Position numbers and translations under genes: made by a program. Shown here piece by piece: positions 11,685 to 23,006 of a stretch of DNA of 64,000 nucleotides. The notes beneath the pieces are model-generated. The model was given only the letters and a program-made list of their open reading frames with translations. It was not told the origin of the DNA and made no database searches. The first letter of the stretch is position 1, and each line of letters starts with the position of its first letter. The DNA comes from Plicaturopsis crispa FD-325 SS-3. Taxonomy: Eukaryota > Basidiomycota > Agaricomycetes > Amylocorticiales > Amylocorticiaceae. The stretch is taken from the NCBI GenBank assembly GCA_000827205.1, contig KN832564.1, positions 85,531 to 149,530 on the forward strand, in the 5' to 3' direction.

Positions 11685-12959
11685 ATGAAATCAGCAGATC
11701 CGAGGCCACCATCCCTCTCGACTGTCCCGACCGAGATGCTGCTCGAGATTTTCGCCCGCATCCCGAATCTCAAAGCCCTCATCGCCGCCCGATGCGTCAA
11801 CCGTACCTGGCGCCGTCTCGTCCCCCTCGCCGACCTCAACCCGCACCGCCGCGCGCTGCTGGAGCTATACACCGACGCCGTCAACTCCCCCGGGTTTCTC
11901 GCGACACGGCGTGACGTCGTCCGCGGGCTCGCTCCTTTCGACCGCGAGGAGTGGGTCAACGTGATATCCCGCGGTGTGGACCCCAGCGCCCCGCCCGGAC
12001 ACCCGCCCATTACGCTGCCGGAGGAGTTCCGTATGTGGGTGCTTGAGTGGCCCTCCCGCGCGGTCATCAGCGGGCACTGGCCGGGCCTGACGGTCGAGTT
12101 CAACCAGGAGCATCCCATCGCCAAGCGCCGCGCGTGGTGGAAGAACGAGCAAGAGCCCAGCATGCTCCCGTGGCATTACTGTCCCGAAATCGGGCGCACG
12201 GAGTTCGTGCCGCTACCAACGTTCCTCGTCGACTTCGAGCTGCACGCGCAGAAGCACGCGGGGAGCAGCGCCGCGTCGTGGGCCGGCAGCCGACTGATTG
12301 TGTCCGTCCTCTATCTCTGTAGGCGGCAGAGCGATGCGCAGAACGAATGGGACCCGTATTTTGACAGTCACACTGAAGGCCTGGTCGTGGGGATTAGTGG
12401 GGCGTCGGATTCCAAGGGAAAAAACCGCCTCTGCGAGATTGAGGGCCCAATCGAGGAGGGGCTTCACGGTGCTGTCCATCTGTTCGGGAATATGAGTAAG
12501 TGCGGGACGATGGCAGAGGTCGATGAGAATGGCCAGAAACGTTTGAAGAAGCCGAGACGCTGGACTGATTTCCTGAGAGAGGAGCTGGAGAAAGTGGACA
12601 GGCGCTTCGAGGCTGGGCCGATGAGCGAGAAATACAAGCAGCGATTTAGGGACGCAGCATTGGGTGCGGGGGCAGGCGATGCGGAAACGCTGGGGTGTGG
12701 CGGGTGTGCCGCCGATTCGCTTTCGGACGACTTCGACGACTTCAACGATTTCAACGACGTGGAAGACTTCCTTTGGGAAAATCATGACGACGATTACGAG
12801 TTCTGGTGGGAGGACGAGGAGGAGCGCAATGCGCGGACGCAGGCACAACGGAAGCGTCAGCGGGAACCGACGCCTCGTAGGTCAGAGAGGACCAAGGGGA
12901 AAACTGCTGAGGCCGACCGAAAGTCGAAGAGGACTAAACGAAAACGGGCCAAGGCTTAG
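11685..12959 (+). CDS. F-box protein, family A copy 1
   Basis: A single exon of 424 aa. An F-box-like N-terminus (TVPTEMLLEIFARIPNLK, then CVNRTWRRLVPLADL, residues ~12-50) would bind SKP1 in an SCF ubiquitin ligase. The middle is family-specific with many Trp residues (FRMWVLEWPSRAV, GHWPGL, RRAWW). An acidic stretch with a repeated DDFxDFND pattern follows, and the C-terminus is strongly basic (KSKRTKRKRAKA), a likely nuclear signal. I take the ATG at 11685, not an in-frame ATG 54 nt upstream, because the paralogue at 31.0-34.7 kb starts at the equivalent place in the same GACA context. Copy 2 lies 324 bp downstream in tandem, and a broken copy lies at 31.0-34.7 kb. Confidence 0.8.
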   Translation: MKSADPRPPSLSTVPTEMLLEIFARIPNLKALIAARCVNRTWRRLVPLADLNPHRRALLELYTDAVNSPGFLATRRDVVRGLAPFDREEWVNVISRGVDPSAPPGHPPITLPEEFRMWVLEWPSRAVISGHWPGLTVEFNQEHPIAKRRAWWKNEQEPSMLPWHYCPEIGRTEFVPLPTFLVDFELHAQKHAGSSAASWAGSRLIVSVLYLCRRQSDAQNEWDPYFDSHTEGLVVGISGASDSKGKNRLCEIEGPIEEGLHGAVHLFGNMSKCGTMAEVDENGQKRLKKPRRWTDFLREELEKVDRRFEAGPMSEKYKQRFRDAALGAGAGDAETLGCGGCAADSLSDDFDDFNDFNDVEDFLWENHDDDYEFWWEDEEERNARTQAQRKRQREPTPRRSERTKGKTAEADRKSKRTKRKRAKA

Positions 12960-13283
12960 TTGATTTGAGTGCTTGTATATACGCCATGCTCATATATTTA
13001 TATGCTTCTTGCAACCAAACCACGGTAGAACTTGTATCATGCAACAGACGGGGACGATCTGGACGCCCTCCTTCGCAATTATCTATTGTCCTCAAGCTCG
13101 AGCGTTTATGCCACCGGCTTCGGGACCTCGGATGCCACCACCAGATGCCACCATTGTGACCTATATTGTGTGAAAAAAATATGTACAGTGTACAATGAGT
13201 ACAAATAGCCGAAGATCCTCTCTCTCTCACCTTCCAGTCGCGCCCTACGCTCTGACCCATAAGCTCCCATCCCGGCTTCCACG
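12960..13283. other. Short spacer between tandem F-box genes
   Basis: The spacer holds the terminator of copy 1 and the promoter of copy 2. No conserved copy of the leader seen before F-box gene 1 is visible here. Confidence 0.5.
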
Positions 13284-14387
13284 ATGCCAAACGCGAATCA
13301 AGCTATACCGTCCGTCTCCACCTTCCCGCCCGAGCTGCTTCTCGAGATATTCGCCCGCATCCCGAATTTAAAGGCGCTCATCACAGCTCTCGGCGTCGAC
13401 CGCACCTGGCGCCGTCTCGTCCCCCTCGCCTCCCTCGACCCGCACCGGCGCGCGCTGCTCGACCTATACCTCGCCGCCGTGAACTCGCCCGGGTTCCTCG
13501 CGACGCGCCGCGACATTACCCGCGGGCTCGTCCCCCTCAACCGGGAGGGCTGGCTCTGCACACTGCGCGTCCACCTGGGCTGCGGCGTCACGCTCCCGGA
13601 GACGTTCACCATGTGGGTGCGCGAATGGCCCGCCAAAGCGGTCATCGGCGCGCACTGGCCGGGGCTCGCGCCAGAGTGGAACGAGGAGGATCCGATTCCG
13701 AAACGCCGGGCCTGGTGGAGGAGGCCGCACGAGCCGAGCGTGCTTCCGCTATACGGTGTCTGGTCCGGTACGAGTGTACCCTCGCGCGGGAGACTGACGA
13801 ATTTCGACCTGTACGCTGCGCACAACGGGGGGAGCGGCTATATGTGCTTACCGGGCAGCCGCGCATATGTCAAGGTGATGCATATCTGCGAAAAGCCGTT
13901 TAGTGCCGAGGCGCCGCCCATCGAGGGCGCTAGTCGGTACACGGAGTCCATGGTCGTGCGGCTGGATAGCGTGAAGGATGTGTACGGTCAAGGCACGATG
14001 TACGGGAGCCCGGGGCCACTGCAAGACGGGCTGCATGGCACCGTACATGTGATGGACGATTATTATAAGACCGGCTCGTTGGCAGCGCGCGACAAAAACG
14101 GCGAGAAAGATTTGAAGAAACCACGGAATTGGATCGACTTCCTTAGGGCCGAGCTAGAGAGGATAGACAAGTGCTTCGACGTATCGCCAATGAGCCATGT
14201 CTACAAGAAGCGGTTCAGGGAGGCGGCGTCGGGATTGGGGAGCAGTGACGAGGATTTCTGGAGTGACGACGGGGACTGCTGGAGGACACGGGCTAGTCAT
14301 AAGCGCCGCAGGGAAGATCCTATCATACAACAGGAACCGACGTTCCGTAGGTCGGAGAGGATCAAGAGAAAGCGCACTGAAGCGTAA
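13284..14387 (+). CDS. F-box protein, family A copy 2
   Basis: A single exon of 367 aa. The N-terminus reads SVSTFPPELLLEIFARIP, then GVDRTWRRLVPLASL, followed by the same PGFLATRRDITRGL, TMWVREWPAKAV, HWPGLAPEW and RRAWW blocks as copy 1. The basic tail ends FRRSERIKRKRTEA, a likely nuclear signal. It is shorter than copy 1 because it lacks the acidic DDF repeats. The role is inferred to be a substrate receptor of an SCF ubiquitin ligase; the substrate is unknown. Confidence 0.8.
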   Translation: MPNANQAIPSVSTFPPELLLEIFARIPNLKALITALGVDRTWRRLVPLASLDPHRRALLDLYLAAVNSPGFLATRRDITRGLVPLNREGWLCTLRVHLGCGVTLPETFTMWVREWPAKAVIGAHWPGLAPEWNEEDPIPKRRAWWRRPHEPSVLPLYGVWSGTSVPSRGRLTNFDLYAAHNGGSGYMCLPGSRAYVKVMHICEKPFSAEAPPIEGASRYTESMVVRLDSVKDVYGQGTMYGSPGPLQDGLHGTVHVMDDYYKTGSLAARDKNGEKDLKKPRNWIDFLRAELERIDKCFDVSPMSHVYKKRFREAASGLGSSDEDFWSDDGDCWRTRASHKRRREDPIIQQEPTFRRSERIKRKRTEA

Positions 14388-16697
14388 CTTGTTAGTTGTA
14401 CGAGAAACGTGGCCGAAATGTGTAGATACCAAACAAGACTGTTAACGGCATGCCGCCAGCGCTGGACCACCAGGATGGAGCGCATAACAGAGCAGGTATC
14501 AGTAGCTAACCAGATAGGACACGCCCCAATGGATGGCGTGCGGGAAGTGCTGCCGACTAGATGTTCAAGATTGTACATCGGTAACTTGAGACATGCGGCC
14601 ATACCATGCTATATAGTGCACACACGGCAAGACCTCAAGGACGACCATTTTAAACAGTACCTTGGCCAGCCACTCGAAATGAGCGCTGTACAAACGCGTA
14701 GCATGTATTATGTGCCAGCCTCAGTTCCTGCCGATGTCGTGCACGAAGTAGCTTGGTACACACGTCAAAAGATACTGCGGACGGGAAGGGAAGGAAGGGA
14801 AGGGGAGAAGCAGGCAAGTAGATGAAACCAATGTCACCGACGTTCTGGCAGACGCAGCGCCAGACATCGGTCGAGGTGACGTCCCACTCTCGCCTCCCAA
14901 TGACCATCGATTCAGCGCTCCCTGCACCGCAAATCCATGTAACACGCCATACGAAGCATGTACCGGCCCAAATTGCATACGCACGGCAGTGACAAAGAGA
15001 CCATTGTAGGAGCAATCGCTACCTATCCAATAATTCAAAACATGAACGCCAGAAGGCTGCGATTGCAGAACGGCATGTCCGCCACTGCCGTGCAAGTTAC
15101 GCATCTGGCCTGGCACACACCATCACTCAACGTCCTGGGCGTAAAAAAAGAGATATAGATGGATGAACACGATCGCGAGAGGGATTGTATGGGAAGAAAA
15201 TGCGTACGCACGACAACGATTCGAAGGAAAACAGAACCGTAAGCAATCGGTGCATATCCAAGAGTTCGAGATGAACATGGGAAGGCCGCGACTGCAAAGC
15301 GACGGGTCTTATGCTACGAATCGTTGCCGTGCACGTCGTGTATCTGGCCTAGCACACACCATTCGCTGCACGTCTTGGGTTTGAAGGGAATGAGATGTGA
15401 ATGGATAAGATCGCGAGGGTGCATGAGGAGGGGAGAAAAGAGAGCGCCGTGTCGCCATGGATGACCTTCGCCGCATTGGCGCGCACAGAAAATGCGTGCC
15501 GAGCCTACTCGAGCCGTCTTGCTGCATAATGATATTGCAGGCTCATCGGCGAAGAGTTGGCATCCAGAACGCACAATGTGCGCACGAAGTAGAGAAAAAG
15601 ACGCCCAACGACGAGCGCCGTCCCCGATGTACGCGATACACGTACGGGTGCAGAGTAACTAGGAGATGGAGGCCCTCCGCATGAATCGTCCATCTGGGCT
15701 AGTCCACCCGGCTGCTGTGCGCATTTCGAGGGTGTACGATGACGCAAAAGAAAACTCGTATCCGTGCGCTGTCGCAAATCATTTGCCTCAGTGCCGGTAA
15801 AACCAGGAAATAACAGACTCACAAGAGCAATAGCCGTACTGTACAGGGCATGTTCAGAATATCGACGCGAAGACAAAAAGGCAGCAAGGATTCAAAACGA
15901 AGGGAACAGTAGGAGGAGGCAAGAGTCAAGGACTCGAGGAGCAAAGACTTTCGAGGAGTCCTAGTTCGATGGGTCTGGAGATCATCGGGATCAGCTGACA
16001 AAGCGCCGGGAAAACACCCGGAGAAGGTCTTCGAGCCGGAGCCGGACCTTCCGCGTGTCGTAACTTGGTCCGTGCGCTCCGTTCACCAAACAAGGCCTAT
16101 CCTCGAAAATATACAAAGTAGAGAGCCTTCTGCTGGGAGCTCTGCATAAGACACACCTGAAGAGGTCTTTATAGCACTTATATGTACTGCTTCGCTTTTA
16201 TCTATGTTTTAAGATTTTTTTAGCACTGGATAGATGCAGGGAACACCCCTCATGCATACAGAATCACCTTGGAACACCCTGAGAAATGCAAAATTTATTT
16301 GCCAAAAATTCGAGGCTAAGCTCTTGCTACACTACTTGCATGCACACAGCATCCCACTATTTTATGGAGCTCCTTAGGATACAATGCACATCGCATGGGC
16401 ATACAACCCGTCGGTGGCGCGTCCTCGGGGGCCAGGCGCGCTACGGCGCGGGAACGGAAAGCGGCCACGCGTGCCTCGTTTCCGGCTTAAGCGACCAAAT
16501 AGGTGAGATCTCGGTATTTTTGTCCCGATCATCTCCAGACCCATCGAACGATACCCGACTTTCGAGCGCTCGCCTCGTGCCCGCGCCACGTGGGAAAACG
16601 CCCCTGTCTTCATCAACGCCAATTTCTCGACATTTCTCTCTTGCTCCTCTTGCTCTACCATCCACCACCCGAAGTACCACTTGCCCTGTACAAGGGA
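14388..16697. other. Gene-poor interval with diverged direct repeats
   Basis: There is no splice-supported gene in about 2.3 kb. It contains a GGGAAGG-rich tract (about 14785-14812) and two diverged direct repeats at 15087-15182 and 15325-15420. A transposon remnant or non-coding transcript is possible; neither is shown by the sequence. Confidence 0.45.
15087..15420. repeat. Two direct repeats about 240 bp apart
   Basis: Each unit starts GCCGTGCA and contains CATCTGGCC or TATCTGGCC, then CACACACCAT, an ACGTC(C/T)TGGG block and a GATCGCGAG block, over roughly 95 bp. Preceding sequence (GGCxGCGAxTGCA) is also shared. A weaker third copy may start near 15674. Confidence 0.6.
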
Positions 16698-16704
16698 TAT
16701 AAAG
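16698..16704 (+). promoter_or_regulatory. TATA box of IWR1 gene
   Basis: TATAAAG lies 83 bp before the ATG at 16781. The leader between them has repeated CACGATA-like heptamers (about 16710-16785). Confidence 0.55.
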
Positions 16705-16780
16705 ACACGCGATACACGCACGATATACCAATAGTATCTCACGATAACCACACGATAAACACGATAACGCGATAGACACG

Positions 16781-18175
16781 ATGGCGACCGCGATGGACAC
16801 CTCGCCCGACCCCACCTACTCCCCCAACCCCGACGCGAGCAGCCCAGAATCGTACACGATCCTGCGCATCAAGCGTAAGCGCACAGACGAGCCGCTCGAT
16901 GCGCTAGGTGTGTGCGCTCTCCGTTACCCACTTGCCCCACACTGATATAATACTGATACGCTCTACACACAGTCGTCGAGTCGCGCGTACGCCGCAAGAA
17001 ATCGCGGCCCTCCGCCGTGGGTGGGGGAGGAGGAGTGTTCCAGTTCGCGCAGACGGTGGAGGCGGACGCGTGGGCCGATGCGCGGAGGCGGCAGGTGCTT
17101 CAGGTGCGTAGTGTCCCCTTGCACATTGGTCACCATTCAGTCACAACATCTACATGGACTCTTCACCATCTCTACTGACACACTCTACTGTGATCATTGG
17201 CGTGGAATGCTGACCACCCCTACAGGACGAGATCACGCGCCTTGCCAAAGCAGCATCCTCCCCAACCGCCTCTCCTGCAAAATCTGCCCCCGCATCGGCA
17301 CCAACGTCCACTCTCCCCACCGCACCGCCCTCCCCCACCACGACGCGCCAGGAGAACAGGCGATACAAGATCATCAAACACGACTCCGATAGCGACGAGG
17401 GCTCAGACGACGAGCGCGGGCGCAAGGTACCCGACTCATCCAGTCGAGAACAGAAGCTGTACGCCCCGCCGACCGTCCTCTCCGCGCGCGCCCTCGCCCA
17501 ACACCAACAACAACTGCAACAGCGGAAGAAGAAGGCGTTTAGGATGTACGACGTTGAGCAGGAACGCGTTGAGGAGGAGGAGGAAGGAGGGGAGGGGGAT
17601 GATGAGATGGACAAGTTCATGCCGATGTTACGGGATTATCTGAAATGTGCGTGTTTCTTTTATTTTTGGTAGTGGAGGGTGGGAGACTGATATGGGTGGG
17701 GTAGTACACGATATCCCCGCCCCCGCGCCTCCTTCCAAAACCACGCCTGCACCTCCTGCCACGAAAGCGCCCCCTGTAAAGACAGACGCAACAAAAACAC
17801 AGGGCAACGGCAGCGACGACGAGTACGTCTGGGACGTCTTCTACCACCGCCCCGCGCAGGACGCTACCTCATGGGGCGACGGCGTGGGTGCGGGGATGGG
17901 GAACGTGGCGACGCTGACGGGGCTGCCGCCGTCGCTGACGGACCCCTACGGCTCGGATTCGGACGAAGAGGAGGAGGACGAGGCGGATGAGGATTCTAAT
18001 GGTGCGTCTCCTCCCTCGGTTTCATCGAACGGTACACTGATCTGAGTTACCCGTAGCGGAGGAGTACTTCACGAATGACTACCCGGACGAGGAGGAGAGC
18101 GACGCGAGCGAGGGGTCGTCGGACGAGTTCCACGAGCATTCGGAGAACGAGAGCGTCGTGCACGACTGGCGGTGA
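16781..18175 (+). CDS. IWR1: IWR1-like protein (RNA polymerase II nuclear import)
   Basis: Exons: 16781-16907, 16973-17103, 17226-17646, 17705-18001, 18057-18175; 364 aa. IWR1 binds assembled RNA polymerase II and carries it into the nucleus via its own import signal. Evidence: an N-terminal LRIKRKR basic motif (bipartite import signal with RRKKSRP), a long acidic middle and the diagnostic C-terminal block YVWDVFYHR ... DSDEEEEDEADEDSNAEEY, then TNDYPDEE and DEFHEHSENES. The highly acidic tail is typical of the family. All five splice phases agree. It is transcribed in the same direction as the caleosin gene 364 bp downstream, with no sign of co-regulation. The exon-4 start (TAG|TACACG) is the least certain junction. 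Confidence 0.88.
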
Positions 18176-18539
18176 CGGGTGACGGTGAGGATAGCCAAGG
18201 GCTGGTATAGAATGTATAATGCGATAGACAATACATGGGTATTGATTGTACTGTGCGGTGTAAGTTTTAGGTTGTATATACAGATACGGTGATATGTTCC
18301 CTAGCGTTCATGCTCATTTGCAAAGCCCAGTTACCAAGTACTGACAGGAAAAGGTGCGCACGAACAGCAGGATAAATTTCTTTAAGTTGCTAACGGTCTT
18401 TGGAGACAGGAAACTGCGTTCTCAGATGCGCAAGAGCGTTGCGTCACCGTCTCGCAAAGCCTAAACCTAAAATTCCAATGAAAAGTGCGCTCAAAGTCCA
18501 TTCCAACACCCGACCGCCTCTTCGACCTGAACCACCACC
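18176..18539. other. Spacer between IWR1 and caleosin genes
   Basis: It holds the 3-prime end of IWR1 and the promoter of the caleosin gene. I see no additional feature. Confidence 0.5.
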
Positions 18540-20343
18540 ATGGAAGCTGCCCCGAAACACACCGCCCTCCAAGCGCACGTCGCGTTCTTCGACCCAGACA
18601 ACGACGGCGTCATCTGGCCCTCAGACACGTACAACGCCTTCCGCGCGATCCACTTCTCCATCCTCCTCTCGCTCATCTGCACCGCGATCATCCACGGCTC
18701 CTTCTCCTACCTCACCCTCCCGCCCACACGGCGCCTCCCCGACCCGCGCTTCCGCCTCCTCGTCGCGCACATGCACCAGGCCAAGCACCACAGCGACTCG
18801 CGCGCATTCACCCGCCGCGGCGCGCTCGATGCGGCGAGGTTCGAGCAGGTGTGGAGGGCGAGCACGAGGGCGCCGCATACGCATATGACGTTTGCGGAGG
18901 GCGTGCGGATGTTGAAGAGGAATCGCGATCCTGTGGATTTGGTGAGTGGTGTTATGGTGTGGAGTGGCGGAGGCTAATTGGTACGGCGGGCAGACGGTGT
19001 GGTGGACGTGGTTTGCAGAGCCTTTTGGCTGGTTCGCGGCCGTGTTTGAGTGGCTAGCGACGTATATCATGCTCTGGCCTGCGCGCGGATCTGGCGGTGT
19101 AAAGAAGGAGGATGTGAGGGGTACATTCGATGTGAGTTTCGCGTTTCGTGGTTGTGTGCAGGCTCGCGTCTTCGTTCTCTCGTGTCTGTTCATCCTTCGG
19201 GTCTGCTCGCTCGTCTCGCGTCCTCGTTTTCGTGTCTCGCGTGTCCATTCGGTTGTGTCATGTCTCCAATTTAGCCTGTCTCGTCGCGTCGCAGTCCGCT
19301 CTCACGCATTGGTCTCGTCCTATTGCGTCTCTACTCGGTCGCGTCGCGTTTCCGTTCAATCCTCTCGCGTGTCTTCGTCCCGTCCTAGCCCCCACATCAT
19401 CCTCGCATTTCCGCACCCCCACACATAACTAACACCCCGTCTAACCCAGGGCACTATATTCTACAAGATCTCCGGCCGGCCGCTACCCGCTTCCATGCGC
19501 GGCGATGACGCTTGGCAGGACAAGGACGACGGGTGGCAGGACAAGGGCGGTGGGATGCATGGGAAGGGTGAGGATAGGGAGGGGCAGCATAAGGACGACA
19601 ACAAGGGCGGGAAGAGTGATGGCGAGCAGCACAAGGACGACGATAAGAGCGGAAATGGCGGCGGAGACGGCATCAGGCAGCGCGCGGCGGACGGAAAGAC
19701 TGATGCCGAGCGGTACAAGGATGGCGTCACGCACAATGACGCTAGGCACGAGAAGGGCGACGACAAGCAGCACAAAGACGGCCCGGGCATCAGGCAGCGC
19801 GCGAAGCACGACGGCGCACACACAAAGCACGATGCCGCACACGGAAAGCACGAAGGCGCACACGCAAAGACCGACGCCGAGCGGTACAAAGACGCCGTCA
19901 CGCACAAGGACGATGTCGCGCACGACAAAAACGTCGGGGCCGGGCACGAGATGAAAACCCCGCCGAGCGTCACTGTGCTCGTCACCCCCGCGCACGCACA
20001 CGCCGTCCACAGCCAGTCAGGCAACGGTGCGGTCGAGGCTCTGCACGGTGCTACGACGAAGGACCACAGCGGCGCAACTCCGGCCAAGGATTACAGCGGT
20101 GCGCTCAAGGCCCCTGCCGGTGCACACAAGGGCCGCTCGCATTCGCACGACGGCAGTGTCCATTCGCGCGACAACTCGCACGATGGGAGCAGTGCGGGCG
20201 AACACTCTCGTGATGCCAGCGCGAACGGGAGTGCAACAGTCGATAAGAGCCTGATCGAGGGGAAAGGGAAGAGCAAGAGCCGGCGTCGGCCACGTGCAAA
20301 GACTCCGAAGGATGTAGCTGGGGCGGGGGCGGTTAGTACCTAG
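18540..20343 (+). CDS. Caleosin (lipid-droplet EF-hand peroxygenase) with long His-rich tail
   Basis: Exons: 18540-18941, 18994-19131, 19450-20343; 477 aa. Residues ~10-35 hold an EF-hand (FFDPDNDGVIWPSDTYNAF), followed by a hydrophobic helix (FSILLSLICTAIIHGSF). MTFAEGVRMLKRNRDPVDL, FEWLATYIMLWP and GTIFYKISGRPLP are caleosin landmarks. The conserved domain ends near residue ~200. The remaining ~275 residues are low-complexity, with repeated H/K/D units (KHDAAHGKHEGAHAK, AERYKD, QHKD, DGSVHSRDNSHDG) and a final basic SKSRRRPRAKTPKD. Fungal caleosins I know of are much shorter, so the tail is unusual. Intron 2 is 318 nt, long for this genome, and rich in CTCGCGT repeats. Expected role: lipid-droplet or ER peroxygenase; tail function unknown. 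Confidence 0.85.
19132..19449 (+). other. Long low-complexity intron of the caleosin gene
   Basis: This 318-nt intron is several times the local norm. It is built from diverged TCGTCTCGCGT/CTCGCGTC-type repeats with few purines on the coding strand. Donor GTGAGT and acceptor CCCAG flank it and the frame is kept. Confidence 0.7.
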
Positions 20344-22927
20344 GGTGAGATCGGTGGGCGCTAGAAGATGTCCGGGCGCTCTAGTGTAAGCTGGCTTTGG
20401 ACTGTACCCTGTAACCTGTAACTGTATCTTGTTGACTCTGTTGTGCTATCAGACTTGTGCTATCAGACTGTACAGTATTGCATGAAAGAAATCGCGTGGA
20501 CCAAATCTCAGACAGATCCTCCAACCTGAGATTCCACTGCGTAATTGAGGGGCACAGTACTAGTGACGGTTACAACGAAGACATGCCCAATTGGTGGCTC
20601 TCGACAAACTGGGGACACCTTCCCTTAGGAATTGTCTTCAGAAAACATAACTTGGACGAGATCGCCGAAAAGGGAATCATCAAAGCCATTTGCGCATTCC
20701 TGTCGAGTATGCGGCGAAAGCGTCTAACCGTGCATACGCGACGCAACAGAGAAGCATGGCGGTCGGCAGCGTTCTGGGTAGTCGAATTGGACAACCAAGG
20801 AGGCTACGACCGCAACTTAGTCAACTTTTGTTGCAGGGCATATTGACACGGTATCCGAAAGTGCCGCGAATAGAAGGAGAGGACATGGTCAAGAAAGATC
20901 GCAAGAGTGGCAAGCGAAATCCGATATGGAAGACGACGAAGCCGCTTGAGCTGGCCATTGCGAGCAGACCGTGCAAGACGATCCCCGACGCGATGCCTTC
21001 CAGCATCGATGGCAAAATGTCTTGCACAGCAGCCCACAGTAGGCCTTCCCAGCGGCGGCGAGGACGAGATAGAGAAGATACGAATGAAAGTAGCAAAATT
21101 TTGAATGGGAGTAGCATGACCACGCAATGGTGAACCCTCCCGGCACATCCTCATGATCGGGGGCAGATGGCAGCACAAATGCTGGGGATGTACGCGAGGG
21201 GCATGAGCCATGCGCACTCGGCGGGGGTGAGTTGTGGAATACAAGGTAAACTGTGCAGGTGGTGAAAGGATCGCAGGCGGTGCACCGAACCGTGCGCGAT
21301 CGGTGCGCGATCTGGTTAAAATGGAACCTTTGGAAGAGAACACGACGAAAATCGACAACAAAAGTGTCATGCGAGATACACACCTGGCATCCCATAGAGC
21401 ACCGATCTCTGGTCTCTGGCCATTGCATGATTCCGAAAGATAGCATCCGGGCGGTTGAAGACAGTATCTGAAAACAGCACCCAGAATCGGTAGACTCGAA
21501 CCATTCCCAAATCGACGCCAATGCAAGACAGTCAGTCGTTCGGCAGTACTCGAACGACTGTCCTCGAGTTTCAGCAAAGTATCGGGGCTAGATCAGGTCC
21601 ACAGCATCGGGGGCACCGTGGCTAAAGTCACAGCAACGCGATGTGAGGCCATGGTACCCGATATCGACCAGCTACAAACGGTGGTCTGCGGGGGTCCCTG
21701 AACGTGATTGTCTGCTCATCGGAGCCGTTGGGCGGTGTAGCGAGCCAAGTAGCCGAGAAGAAACAATGGTCACAGTGCATAGATCGTGGTGGTAGCAGGT
21801 CAACGTGCGCAGCGGTGTTTGATGCCATCTCAGACTTGTACTGTACCACTCACTGCAGCTGTGCGTTCTAGAAGCGAATTTGCCCTACTTCTTGCCCTCT
21901 TGCCCATTGTTTTTGTGTTTGCTTGTCGGTATCTACAACGTGCACACACTGACAGTGCGTAGCTGGCCGTCCTTGTCGCTGCGGCCGCCCGCCGAGCCAG
22001 CAGAGTCGAGACTCGAATAGACACCGCCCACTCGCCCCCGTAACGAGGTATGTGTATCGACATCCCAGCCTTGTCGTAACTCTCACACAGTGTATTTATT
22101 CCCGAATCCCAGCATGTATCCTCGTGCATGAAGGCTGCGCAGACGGGAGCCTCGAGCATGAGGAGGTGCGATAACATGACCGGTCATCGGATTGACGATA
22201 TGCACCGATGCTGGCGTAGCACTGCTCCATCTTCTGCACGTCGCTCTGCTGCCGATACACCCTCAAACCCTCTTTCAGCCTGGAAGCACCGGTACGGTGA
22301 TCTCGAGCGTACAATGAGAACTCTATATTGCGGGCCTTCGACTCGACTTCCTATGATGGATCAGGTTGACACCATGCGTGTCCTGGCCAGCTGAAATCGT
22401 TTGACGATATGCCTCCGATGAATATGCGAGCGTTCTGGTCATGGGTACGCCTTTTAAATCGCTATGTTGCTTGGATATTCTAACACTCAATCTTATCGCG
22501 TTTATCTTGGTGTGACGCTATAGAGATGCTAGAGGCGCGTCTATAATAGGTGTACGGACAAATCGGTCTGCCCGGTATATCAAGGCTTGTACGGAACGAC
22601 CTGTTGCTCACCGGGGGCAAAGGACCACACGGAACCGCGTCTTCTATGTCCCATTATGCTTTCTACCAGAGTAGTCGACATCCTGTGAGTGCCTATCTGG
22701 CCGCCTTTTCAGCTGTCACGTTCTGATCACAGCACACCATAGATGCGATGGGGCCACGAAAATCGAGAGCAATTCTGGCGAGACTCACCAATAGAGCAAC
22801 GCAACTCTATCTATTCTAATTTGCCGTAGCGACGACGGACGACGAAATGGTACGAACCTCTTCTGCCGCTTTCCTGCAGAGCCAATGTGACCCCGACGAC
22901 CTCATGGTGAACCAATCCTCCCCCCGA
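20344..22927. other. Long intergenic interval; possible unresolved gene on minus strand
   Basis: At about 20804-21820 on the minus strand three overlapping frames contain hydrophobic stretches (ECAWLMPLAYIPSICAAIC; LLWAAVQDILPSML; SGFVVFHIGFRLPLL). These could be exons of a membrane protein or a decayed one, but I could not build a consistent model. An ATG at about 21830 (-) opens a 60-codon frame. Nothing is supported between 21.9 and 22.9 kb. Confidence 0.3.
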
Positions 22928-22934
22928 TATAAAA
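22928..22934 (+). promoter_or_regulatory. TATA box of GH16 gene
   Basis: TATAAAA lies 79 bp before the ATG at 23007 and is followed by a C-rich leader. Confidence 0.65.
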
Positions 22935-23006
22935 TGTGCAGAACGCACTCCGGTGGTCTCCCTCACAGACCCCTTCCCCCCGCCCCCATAATCGCCCCCG
23001 CCAGCC

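Noticed and set aside
12213-12848. Minus-strand open frame antisense to F-box gene 1
   Set aside because: Composition shadow of the sense gene, with no homology or splice signals.
20804-21577. 257-residue minus-strand open frame
   Set aside because: Hydrophobic blocks occur in all three minus frames here; this frame alone is not a coherent protein, so I report it only as an unresolved interval.
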